NCBI GenBank assembly: GCA_964625615.1
Contig: CAZVDU010000003.1
Location: forward strand, 1 to 64,000
Source: M269 sp964625615
GTDB taxonomy: Bacteria; Pseudomonadota; Gammaproteobacteria; Enterobacterales; Alteromonadaceae
Direction of reading: 5' to 3'
Length of the DNA stretch: 64,000 nt
Position 1 is the first letter of the stretch; each line of letters starts with the position of its first letter. Positions 45,562 to 52,893 of this stretch are shown one piece after another. The notes under the pieces were generated by a model, which was not told the DNA's origin, searched no databases, and worked only from the letters and a program-made list of their open reading frames with translations. Position numbers and translations under genes: made by a program.

Positions 45562-45774
45562 TTAGTAATGTGGAGGGGGCTCGTTTCCATCGCCCGATAC
45601 AGTAGACACCTGTACTTGTTTTAGCTTGTCAATAACATGCTTAAGCTGAAACGCCATTTTATCCATTTGCTGTTGTTGATTGGCTAATTGTTGGCTCAAT
45701 TGCTCAATCGTATCTTCCTGAAAGGCAATTTTAAACTGCAATTGCTCGATTTCTTGCTTCATATCTTCTGTCAC
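45562..45774 (-). CDS. slyX: SlyX family protein
   Basis: A 70-aa protein that is one long coiled-coil helix (residues about 5-55, heptads of Leu, Ile and Gln) with the short C-terminal GNEPPPHY, the SlyX tail. Function is unclear. It lies ten bases downstream of the WD40 lipoprotein gene on the same strand. Confidence 0.9.
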   Translation of the reverse strand: MTEDMKQEIEQLQFKIAFQEDTIEQLSQQLANQQQQMDKMAFQLKHVIDKLKQVQVSTVSGDGNEPPPHY

Positions 45775-45784
45775 GTTTAGTTAC

Positions 45785-46750
45785 CTATAATTGCCAAACT
45801 TCTGCTAAACCGCTGCTACTGATCGACATCACTTCGGTATCAGATAAAAAGCCCACGGCATAGACAACAGCGCTTGGTGGCTTACTACTCTCTCTAGGCG
45901 CTACTCGCCATTCTTTCACTTGCTTACCTGTTGCCACATCCCATAAAATAAGGCTCCGCGATGGAGAGCCCGTAAGTAGGTGCTTACCATCCTCTGAAAA
46001 TTTTGCTGCACTGAAGATCTTCTGCCGTTCTTGATAAATTAACTCACTGACAAACTCCCCAGTTTGCAGATCCCATATACGGGCCTGCTTTTTACTGTCA
46101 GCGGTAAACGCATAACGCCCTGCATCATCCAAGGCCACTTTAGTCACTCGACTCGGGTGAGAGAACCTGTGAATCACTTGCCCGGTTCGCGTATCCCATA
46201 AATAGGCGACATAATCATTCCCGCCTGTTAGCGCAAAAAAACCATTAGGTGATAAATCAATACTGTTTATCTTTTCTTGATGACCCAAGAACTCTAAACG
46301 CCTGCCAGTTTGAGGCTCAAAAAACATGACTTTGCCGTTGCCACGGCCAACAAGGATACCGCGACCTTGATTCGACACAGCGATATCACGAATAGTCGAT
46401 TCATCAATTCGCCAAAAGCCCTCTGGGTCACCTGTATTTAAGTTCCAGAGCGCGAAGGCTTCACGATCTGAGGTCAAAACATAGGAGTTGTCGAACGCAA
46501 TGTGAATAGACGCGACCACATTGTTGCCTTCTCCTTGATGACTCCATTGGAAACCTGTCGTATTGTCAGACAAATTCCACACACCAACACCGTTAAAAGT
46601 GCTAGAGACCACACTTAAAGAAGCATCTGGCGATATTGCCGCTGCATAAGCACCTTGCTCAGCCTGCTGAAAAGACCTGACAGGTGTACTTTCTGGTATA
46701 GAACAGGCTGTCAGCAAGCAGCTGAGCATAACAAGGGATATCCACTTCAT
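45785..46750 (-). CDS. WD40-repeat lipoprotein
   Basis: A 321-aa lipoprotein (signal ending LLTAC, Cys near residue 16) followed by an all-beta domain of about six or seven WD-like repeats. Repeated GVWNLSD, ALWNLNTGD, YLWDTRTGQ, RIWDLQTGE and ILWDVATGK segments spaced about 42 residues apart are clear. It should fold as a beta-propeller and act as a periplasmic protein-interaction platform. In gammaproteobacteria such WD40 lipoproteins occur next to slyX and fkpA; its role is unknown. It is divergent from fkpA. Confidence 0.85.
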   Translation of the reverse strand: MKWISLVMLSCLLTACSIPESTPVRSFQQAEQGAYAAAISPDASLSVVSSTFNGVGVWNLSDNTTGFQWSHQGEGNNVVASIHIAFDNSYVLTSDREAFALWNLNTGDPEGFWRIDESTIRDIAVSNQGRGILVGRGNGKVMFFEPQTGRRLEFLGHQEKINSIDLSPNGFFALTGGNDYVAYLWDTRTGQVIHRFSHPSRVTKVALDDAGRYAFTADSKKQARIWDLQTGEFVSELIYQERQKIFSAAKFSEDGKHLLTGSPSRSLILWDVATGKQVKEWRVAPRESSKPPSAVVYAVGFLSDTEVMSISSSGLAEVWQL

Positions 46751-46958
46751 TGTTTTCTTCGCTCTGTCGATAACTCTTTCGTACCAGCATCATGGTAGAA
46801 CATAAAAAAGACCATAAAAATTACCATTTCAATGATACTAAAAAGCGCTAAGGTCTATTTAATTACGCTGTTTGGTATTAGTATACGTGCTTTATTTTCG
46901 TGCTTAACGCTTTTTTGTTAGTATCGGCGCAGATTATTGATTTTACCCGGAGCATTTC

Positions 46959-47705
46959 ATGAAAAAGACCCCCATAGCCATAATGATGTTGGCTACACTT
47001 GGTTTGGCTGCATGCCAACCCTCAGAAACAAAAGAACCTGAGCAGAAAGCAGCTGTTGTATTAGAAACCGACATACAAAAGCACTCTTATGCATTGGGGG
47101 CGAATGTGGGTCAGTTCTTGAAGCAAAACCTTAAGCAACAAAAAGAATTTGGTGTTGATTTGGATTCTGAGCTAATCATGAGCGGTTTAACTGCATCTAT
47201 GGCAGATGAGTCAATTTTGACTGCAGAAGAGATTCAAGCCCAACTTCAATCACTTGAAGCTCTAGTCAGAGAAAAACAACAAGAGCAAGCAGATGCAGCA
47301 AGCAATGAAAACCTCGTTGCTGGTCAGGCTTACCTTACCGAAAACGCAACTAAAGAAGGCGTTATGGTAACCGAATCTGGTCTGCAATACGAAGTCATCT
47401 CGCAAGGTGACGGTCCTAAACCTGTCGCTGAAGACACAGTAAAAGTTCACTATGTAGGTACATTATTAGATGGCACTGAGTTTGACTCGTCTATTGCACG
47501 TGGCGAACCCGCAGTATTCCCACTGAATCGCGTTATTTCTGGTTGGACGGAAGGACTACAATTAATGAATGTTGGTTCTAAGTTTAAGTTCCACATCCCT
47601 TCTGAGTTAGCATACGGCGCCAGAGCAACCGGACAGATTACACCTAATTCAACATTGGTGTTTGAAGTTGAGTTAATTAGCATTGAAACACCAGCGACTG
47701 AATAA
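46959..47705 (+). CDS. fkpA: FKBP-type peptidyl-prolyl isomerase FkpA, lipoprotein
   Basis: A 248-aa periplasmic folding catalyst and chaperone. It has a lipobox LAAC (Cys near residue 19), an N-terminal dimerisation domain (about residues 35-130, KHSYALGANVGQFLK) and a C-terminal FKBP domain (about 145-243) with VHYVGTLLDGTEFDSS, PLNRVISGWTEGLQLM and GARATGQITPNSTLVFEVEL. A terminator follows 25 bases later. Confidence 0.95.
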   Translation: MKKTPIAIMMLATLGLAACQPSETKEPEQKAAVVLETDIQKHSYALGANVGQFLKQNLKQQKEFGVDLDSELIMSGLTASMADESILTAEEIQAQLQSLEALVREKQQEQADAASNENLVAGQAYLTENATKEGVMVTESGLQYEVISQGDGPKPVAEDTVKVHYVGTLLDGTEFDSSIARGEPAVFPLNRVISGWTEGLQLMNVGSKFKFHIPSELAYGARATGQITPNSTLVFEVELISIETPATE

Positions 47706-47730
47706 CACTTAGGTCGTTTTTACGCATAGC

Positions 47731-47764
47731 AAAAAGCCGGAATACTCCGGCTTTTTGTTTTTTT
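47731..47764 (+). terminator. Rho-independent terminator after fkpA
   Basis: A-tract, then GCCGG/CCGGC in a stem extended by AAAAAGCCGG pairing with CCGGCTTTTT around AATACT, then TTTTTGTTTTTTT. A strong intrinsic terminator, 25 bases past the fkpA stop. Confidence 0.93.
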
Positions 47765-48229
47765 GGGTGTTCAGCTAATCTCCGTGCCAATCATTTTCCA
47801 TAGACGCAACCCCAAGGTTAGCGCGTGGGCCCTTTCTAAGGGCAAGATTTCCCGACTTAACGGGTTATATGTCAATAAATATGACTACTGCCTATTGTAT
47901 TAGCTATGCTCTCATCACGAATAGCTAAGTCACGTCATCACTCACTATTGGGCAGCACAACAGGTAAATGATGATGACACTTTATGTCACCCATAAGACG
48001 CGTTTCATCTCATTCGAAGCAACATTTGCCATACTCAAATAATAGTTTAAAACCGCAAATTGCAAAGTAAAAAAGTCGTATTTTTTGCAACAATTTTGAC
48101 TAAAAAAACACCGTTTATTCCTAAACTCGCCTCCTAAAATAGGAGTTATAGATGAGATTTGAATAAGCGAAATTGGCAACCTTGTAGTTATCTGTTTTAA
48201 TTAGAAAAATCTTTTTAGGCGGTCACTTT
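47765..48229. other. Intergenic stretch between fkpA terminator and glpT
   Basis: No gene recognised. It is AT-rich near glpT and contains a 6-bp hairpin CTCCTA/TAGGAG (48131-48145) whose right arm is a ribosome-site-like AGGAG; a four-codon ORF (48152-48166) follows. It should hold the glpT promoter, but no clear -35/-10 pair or Crp site was identified. Confidence 0.5.
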
Positions 48230-49576
48230 ATGTTTGGCATTTTTAAACCGGCAGCACATATTTCTCGTCTTCCCGATAAACAAGTAGATGATGACTATAA
48301 ACGCTTACGCTGGCAGGTTTTCATCAGTATATTTGTTGGTTATGCCGGCTATTACCTAGTTCGTAAGAACTTTTCATTAGCAATGCCTTTCTTAATCGAA
48401 GAACAGGGCTATACCAAAGGACAACTGGGTATTGCATTGTCAGCAGTTTCCATTGCTTATGGTCTCAGCAAGTTCTTAATGGGCAGCGTTTCTGATCGCA
48501 GTAACCCTCGATTCTTCTTAGCCGCTGGTTTGTTTGTCTCAGCAGGCATCATGTTTATCTTTGGATTTACGTCTTGGGCAACGCAAAGTGTTACCACTAT
48601 TTTCATTTTATTGTTCCTCAATGGTTGGGCACAAGGTATGGGATGGCCTGCATGCGGACGGACCATGGTGCATTGGTACTCAGGTAATGAGCGTGGCAAA
48701 GTCGTCTCTGTTTGGAATGTCGCACATAACGTTGGTGGTGGCCTTATCGGCCCACTCGCAATATGGGGTATGGCACAGTTTAATGATTGGCACAGCACCT
48801 TCTATGTACCGGCTATGGTTGCTACTTTTATCGCTTTATTTATTCTATTTACCTTACGTGACACACCGCAATCATGTGGGTTACCTTCCATCGAAGAACA
48901 TCGCGATGATTACCCTAAAGATTATGATAAGTCTCATGAGCAAGAATTTAGTGCAAAAGAGATATTCTTAACCTACGTACTCAATAATAAATTATTATGG
49001 TTTATTGCCATAGCAAATGCTTTTGTTTATCTCATTCGCTATGGGGTGCTCGATTGGGCACCGACCTACTTATCTGAAGCGAAAGGCTTTTCATTTAATG
49101 AAAGCTCTTGGGCTTATTTCCTTTACGAGTGGGCAGGTATCCCAGGAACATTGCTGTGCGGTTACATAAGTGACGCCTGGTTTAAAGGCCGCCGAGCACC
49201 AGCTGCTATTTTGTATATGGTCTTAGTATTAGTCGCTGTTTTAGTCTATTGGTTAAACCCAGCCGGTAACCCTTCTGTTGATATAGCAGCACTTATGGCT
49301 ATCGGCTTTTTAATCTACGGCCCTGTAATGCTAATTGGCTTGTTTGCCTTAGAATTGGTTCCGAAAAAAGCGGCTGGCACAGCAGCTGGCTTAACAGGGT
49401 TATTCGGTTACCTGGGGGGCGCTGTAGTGGCGAATATCGCTTTGGGGTATACCGTTGATCATTTTGATTGGCATGGCGGTTTCATTTTACTCGTTAGCGG
49501 CTGTATTTGCTCAATTATCTTAATATCAATGACCTTAAAGCACGAAATTGCTCATCAAAACCATCAATCTAGCTAG
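48230..49576 (+). CDS. glpT: Glycerol-3-phosphate transporter (MFS, GlpT family)
   Basis: A 448-aa inner-membrane antiporter with 12 predicted TM helices. The signature GYAGYYLVRKNFSLAMPFLI, the loop MGSVSDRSNPR, GWPACGRTMVHWY and WNVAHNVGGG are characteristic of GlpT/UhpT proteins. It should exchange phosphate for glycerol 3-phosphate. A source of glycerol 3-phosphate could feed the TagD step encoded at 4 kb (inference). greB follows 18 bases later on the same strand. Confidence 0.88.
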   Translation: MFGIFKPAAHISRLPDKQVDDDYKRLRWQVFISIFVGYAGYYLVRKNFSLAMPFLIEEQGYTKGQLGIALSAVSIAYGLSKFLMGSVSDRSNPRFFLAAGLFVSAGIMFIFGFTSWATQSVTTIFILLFLNGWAQGMGWPACGRTMVHWYSGNERGKVVSVWNVAHNVGGGLIGPLAIWGMAQFNDWHSTFYVPAMVATFIALFILFTLRDTPQSCGLPSIEEHRDDYPKDYDKSHEQEFSAKEIFLTYVLNNKLLWFIAIANAFVYLIRYGVLDWAPTYLSEAKGFSFNESSWAYFLYEWAGIPGTLLCGYISDAWFKGRRAPAAILYMVLVLVAVLVYWLNPAGNPSVDIAALMAIGFLIYGPVMLIGLFALELVPKKAAGTAAGLTGLFGYLGGAVVANIALGYTVDHFDWHGGFILLVSGCICSIILISMTLKHEIAHQNHQSS

Positions 49577-49594
49577 GGACTATTATTTAGAATT

Positions 49595-50077
49595 ATGAGC
49601 ACGAGAACACCTCTTATTACACGCAAAGGCTATCAAAAGCTCTCTGATGAGTTGGATTACCTTTGGCGTAAGGAAAGGCCAGAGATTACTAAAAAGGTCA
49701 CTTGGGCAGCAAGCTTAGGTGATCGCAGTGAAAATGCCGATTATCAATACAACAAGAAGAAGTTGAGAGAGATAGACAGGCGTGTTCGTTATATCCGCAA
49801 GAGCCTAGAAAACCTCAAGATAGTAGATTATTCGCCAGAGCAAGAAGGTAAAGTGTTTTTTGGTGCTTGGGTAGAGATAGAAAATCAAGACGGAAAAACA
49901 CTACGCTTGAAAATCGGTGGTTATGACGAGATCTTTGGCCGAAGAGACTGCATATCCATCGACTCTCCTATGGCTCGGGCGCTGCTTAAAAAAGAAGTGG
50001 GGGATGATGCTATCGTCACCACCGATGCCGGCAGTGTAGAATGGCATATTACATCTATTGAGTATGAGAAAAACTAA
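49595..50077 (+). CDS. greB: Transcription elongation factor GreB
   Basis: A 160-aa cleavage factor for stalled RNA polymerase. The N-terminal coiled coil (about residues 7-78) carries the acidic tip GDRSENADYQYNKKKLREID, and the C-terminal FKBP-like domain includes VVFFGAWVEIEN-type sequence (EGKVFFGAWVEIEN) and ARALLKKEVGD. It matches GreB rather than GreA in length and in the RVRYIRKSLENLKIVD segment. The stop overlaps the convergent marR-like gene by four bases. Confidence 0.94.
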   Translation: MSTRTPLITRKGYQKLSDELDYLWRKERPEITKKVTWAASLGDRSENADYQYNKKKLREIDRRVRYIRKSLENLKIVDYSPEQEGKVFFGAWVEIENQDGKTLRLKIGGYDEIFGRRDCISIDSPMARALLKKEVGDDAIVTTDAGSVEWHITSIEYEKN

Positions 50078-50511
50078 GGTTTGTCGATCTTTGCTGTATT
50101 AGTGGTAATGATTTGGCATAGCTTCATCATTTTCTGAGACTGCTTTTCCGATAAACCAGTAGCCGCGAATGCTTTTTCGGCTACGCCTCCTGCACATTCT
50201 GATAAGTCTCTACCTATCTTTGTTAATACAATATTTTTCTGACGTTCATTCCCTTCAATAAGCTGACGCTGAATCAACTGCTTTTTCTCCATGCGCTTCA
50301 GTAAGGGCGTCATTGTTGCTTTACTTAACCCAGTTCGTTCCGCTAAACCCGTAATAGAAACACTATCTGCTTCCCAAAGAGCCATCAGTACTATGTATTG
50401 GGTGTAGGTTATATCTAATGGTTCCAACAAAGAGCGATAGACTCCTGTTAAATGATTAGAAGCGGAATAAAGCGCAAAACACAATTGATTATCTAATGTA
50501 GGCTCAGACAA
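50074..50511 (-). CDS. MarR family transcriptional regulator
   Basis: A 145-aa dimeric winged-helix repressor. Helix-turn-helix sequence: SITGLAERTGLSKATMTPLLKRM (about residues 53-75), followed by the wing (LIEGNERQKNIVLTKIG). The start LCFALYSASNHLTGVYRSLLEPLDITYTQY contains the dimerisation helix; the single Cys near residue 11 resembles the redox Cys of OhrR-type MarR proteins. Two palindromes in the divergent region (50589-50600 and 50619-50634) are probable operators, one overlapping a likely promoter for the small divergent gene. It is the last gene before the operator region. Confidence 0.9.
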   Translation of the reverse strand: MSEPTLDNQLCFALYSASNHLTGVYRSLLEPLDITYTQYIVLMALWEADSVSITGLAERTGLSKATMTPLLKRMEKKQLIQRQLIEGNERQKNIVLTKIGRDLSECAGGVAEKAFAATGLSEKQSQKMMKLCQIITTNTAKIDKP

Positions 50512-50588
50512 CTAACTCCCCTTTCCAAGGCCTGCTTACCTTCATCATACACAAATACTATATAGATTAAATATAAATAACCAAATAT

Positions 50589-50600
50589 TATGTTGACATA
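50589..50600. promoter_or_regulatory. Candidate MarR operator (upstream half-site pair)
   Basis: TATGT-TG-ACATA is a 12-base palindrome that also overlaps a TTGACA -35 hexamer (50593-50598) for the divergent small gene. Its centre is 32 bases, about three helical turns, from the second palindrome. Confidence 0.5.
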
Positions 50601-50618
50601 TAGTTTGCACACTAACAG

Positions 50619-50634
50619 TATGTTAACTAACATA
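50619..50634. promoter_or_regulatory. Candidate MarR operator (TATGTTA palindrome)
   Basis: TATGTTA-AC-TAACATA is a perfect palindrome with a two-base centre, typical of MarR sites, and sits over the expected -10 of the small + strand gene. The MarR gene is divergent, so it probably regulates itself and this gene. Confidence 0.6.
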
Positions 50635-50671
50635 TAGTTAAACCACTTATGAATACAAGAGAGATTACCCA

Positions 50672-50899
50672 ATGAGCGAAACATGGTTACCAAGCCTACT
50701 AACCGACTCCCCACAGGAAGGCTATGAGTTAGCAATAAAACTATCAAGAATGGGCGTTAAATATACCCAACCTTCTGATGAAATAAGGCAAAAATTACGC
50801 CCCATTTACGGTGAAGATGCCAGTAATTTAATCGCTTCCTCACAGGTTATAGCAACGCACTTTCAAACAATTTCAAACGCAAACAACTACTGGAAATAG
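50672..50899 (+). CDS. Small hypothetical protein, divergent from MarR
   Basis: A 75-aa protein starting MSETWLPSLLTDSP that I do not recognise. It is mostly helical, with no cysteine, no TM segment and no signal peptide. The ATG follows an AGAGAG ribosome-like site and the promoter region contains the MarR operators. Its small size could mean an autonomous protein or the remnant of a larger enzyme, since MarR regulators usually control detoxification or efflux genes. A repeat element begins immediately after its stop. Confidence 0.6.
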   Translation: MSETWLPSLLTDSPQEGYELAIKLSRMGVKYTQPSDEIRQKLRPIYGEDASNLIASSQVIATHFQTISNANNYWK

Positions 50900-50900
50900 A

Positions 50901-51033
50901 GTTATACCAATCTGTATTAAGAAGTGCTCACTCAGAGTATTTCAGGGACTGGAGATCAAGACGCATGAGCGAAGGAATGTCGGCCCACCTTTCAAGCTCA
51001 TGCGACGAAGACATCCTGTTCCTGAAGCACTCC
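50901..51033. repeat. Imperfect inverted-repeat element (MITE/REP-like)
   Basis: Arm 50921-50970 starts GAAGTGCTC and ends ACGCATGAGC; arm 50996-51033 starts GCTCATGCG and ends GCACTCC. On reverse complement the second arm matches TTCAGG.AC.GGA and CGCATGAGC of the first; the first arm has about 12 extra bases after AGTGCT. The loop is 25 bases. The leading TTATACCAATCTGTATTAA is a common style of gammaproteobacterial dispersed repeat (recollection, not checked). No copy was noticed elsewhere in the window. Confidence 0.55.
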
Positions 51034-51110
51034 TGTGATGGGTTTCAAAAGCCTTTATAGTGAGTCTGAAAGATGGCGCTTTTTTACTATCCAGGTGAAA
51101 ATATAGGCTC

Positions 51111-51941
51111 CTAGGACTTTCTAATAAAAAAGCCTAGTCTTAACCATTGCGCACGCACACCGTTTGGCTCGTGCCATAGCCTCGTTATTTCTTGCTGCGT
51201 TAACCCTTTATGACTATCAGCCGTTTTTTCAATTGCCAAGCTCACATTTTTTTGACTGATTAAGTTCGTTAACAACGACAACTGCATACTATTTAAAGCC
51301 ACTAGCCTCGTTTTGTAGTCTTTTCGCACCATAGCTGTAATTGACACTCTACAATCAGGCAACGTAGGTTTCTTGCCATCTCTAACTGCACAGTAGTAGT
51401 CGGCAACAGGAAAGCCCGCCTTATGCACTTGTACACAGCGTTGTATGTGCAATTCACAATCATGAACCTCAGTTGTTGATCCGAGTATTCTCCCTTCATC
51501 GCCTTCAGCATCGAACATGGAGTAGGCCAAATATTCGAATGTTGCTAAATCCAACATAAAGTTCACCCACAACTCTGGTTTCTCTCTATCGGGTCTAGTT
51601 TTATGTAAAAAGCTAGAAAATCGCCGCCCCAAGGCGTGTAAAGTGTAGCTATCAGATGGGAATTCAAACAAATACTCTTGTGCCAAAGCATTAAATACTT
51701 CTTCCCCTAGGCAATAGCACAAGGCTGGGAATTGTTCTTTAAGGCATGCAAGGAGCCGTGAATAATAGCTATGTTGATAAACCGCTAAACACTGGTCTGG
51801 TGATAATGTGGGTGAAGCTAATACTCTCTGTGTCACGTCGATAAGGTCAACTTGTCGAGGAAACATCAATGCTCGCTGCATCCAATGTTGAGTGTCATAT
51901 AACCCATCAATACCTGATTTTATCTTTGTATTAGATTTCAC
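51111..51941 (-). CDS. DUF2063 family protein, partner of the MNIO enzyme
   Basis: A 276-aa soluble protein with the N-terminal DUF2063 domain (about residues 25-110 of this reading): PTLSPDQCLAVYQHSYYSRLL, LKEQFPALCYCLGEEVFN and SDSYTLHALGRRF are the hallmark segments. The C-terminal part (about 115-270) is a winged-helix-like extension containing GLTQQEITRLWHEPNG. In BufABC/HvfABC and methanobactin-type loci, this kind of protein recognises the precursor and delivers it to the MNIO enzyme. The GTG at 51941 overlaps the MNIO stop by 11 bases; a longer frame to 51989 starts with a hydrophobic segment (MNTWCLISYILLLRL) that would lie inside the MNIO gene. It is the third gene of the operon. 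Confidence 0.82.
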   Translation of the reverse strand: MKSNTKIKSGIDGLYDTQHWMQRALMFPRQVDLIDVTQRVLASPTLSPDQCLAVYQHSYYSRLLACLKEQFPALCYCLGEEVFNALAQEYLFEFPSDSYTLHALGRRFSSFLHKTRPDREKPELWVNFMLDLATFEYLAYSMFDAEGDEGRILGSTTEVHDCELHIQRCVQVHKAGFPVADYYCAVRDGKKPTLPDCRVSITAMVRKDYKTRLVALNSMQLSLLTNLISQKNVSLAIEKTADSHKGLTQQEITRLWHEPNGVRAQWLRLGFFIRKS

Positions 51942-52893
51942 TTTCAGTCTCAATAACAGAATGTAGGATATTAGGCACCAAGTGTTCAATAGGCGTGGAA
52001 ACAGCTTGAGTTTCTCTATCAGGTATTGGCTCGTTCAAAGGCGACTCAATGTCATCAATATATTGTTTGGCTTTAAAAACCTCATCTTCACAGGCTTGTA
52101 GGCTTGGGATATTACTGTCCCATTCAAGACAAGTTGGCGCATGGTTGGATGCTTTCCATGCAACCTGGAATAATTCCCATACTTCCTTTCTTACTGGTCT
52201 ATCATGTGTATCAATAATGTGGGTTTGGCAGTCTTCATGACCTGCTAGATGCATCTGAACAACACGATCAAAAGGGAATTTTGCTAAATATGCTTTGGGA
52301 TCTAATCCAGCGTTAAAAGCAGTGACAAATACATTATTCACATCGAGTAACAACCCACAATCTGTTTCCTCACACAAATACCTAATAAAATCCGGTTCAT
52401 CAATAGTTGAATCGGCAAAACGCAGGTAGGTACTTGGGTTCTCCAAAACAATTTGACGTTCCAAGAAGTCTTGAACTGTCTTCACTCTCTCGGATATATG
52501 TCGCAAACTTTCTTCATTAAGGGGAACGGGTAATAGGTCATGGCTATTAACGCCCTGTATTCCCGTCCAACATAAATGATCACTTACCCATAGAGGCGGG
52601 ATCTCTTTGATAAGAGCTTTAAGCTTGTGCAGGTAGTCAAAGTTCAACGGATCGGTACTACCAATTGATAGCGACACACCGTGGAATGCTAATGGGTAGT
52701 TTTCCGCCACTTTCTTCAAGTCATATTTTGAGCGTCCACCAGAGTCCATATAGTTTTCAGAAATCACTTCAAACCAATTAACCCTGGCTTCACCCGCAAG
52801 CACTTGGGCAATATGGGGATACCGCAGCCCTAGTCCTAAACCCAAACTATTAGAGCTGCTAACATCAATAGACTGAGGCTGTATCTCTCCCAC
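51931..52893 (-). CDS. MNIO (DUF692) multinuclear non-heme iron oxidative enzyme
   Basis: A 320-aa TIM-barrel enzyme of the family that includes MbnB, TglH and BufB, which oxidatively modify cysteines of ribosomal peptides (oxazolone/thioamide, thiooxazole or carbon excision). The iron-binding residues are in place: E46 in WFEVISENY, H71 in AFHGVSL, H106 in VSDHL, E151 in VLENPS, D184 in LLLDVNNVFV, H215 in QMHLAGH, D228/H230 in IDTHDRPV and E257 in LEWD. The GTG start overlaps the TAG stop of the ferritin-like gene by one base (TAGTG), so the precursor and enzyme are translationally coupled. It likely acts on the C-terminal Cys repeats of that upstream product (inference). Confidence 0.92.
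   Translation of the reverse strand: MGEIQPQSIDVSSSNSLGLGLGLRYPHIAQVLAGEARVNWFEVISENYMDSGGRSKYDLKKVAENYPLAFHGVSLSIGSTDPLNFDYLHKLKALIKEIPPLWVSDHLCWTGIQGVNSHDLLPVPLNEESLRHISERVKTVQDFLERQIVLENPSTYLRFADSTIDEPDFIRYLCEETDCGLLLDVNNVFVTAFNAGLDPKAYLAKFPFDRVVQMHLAGHEDCQTHIIDTHDRPVRKEVWELFQVAWKASNHAPTCLEWDSNIPSLQACEDEVFKAKQYIDDIESPLNEPIPDRETQAVSTPIEHLVPNILHSVIETESEI

Noticed and set aside
48152..48166. Four-codon ORF with AGGAG upstream of glpT
   Set aside because: Too short to distinguish from chance; no repeated regulatory codons that would suggest an attenuator.
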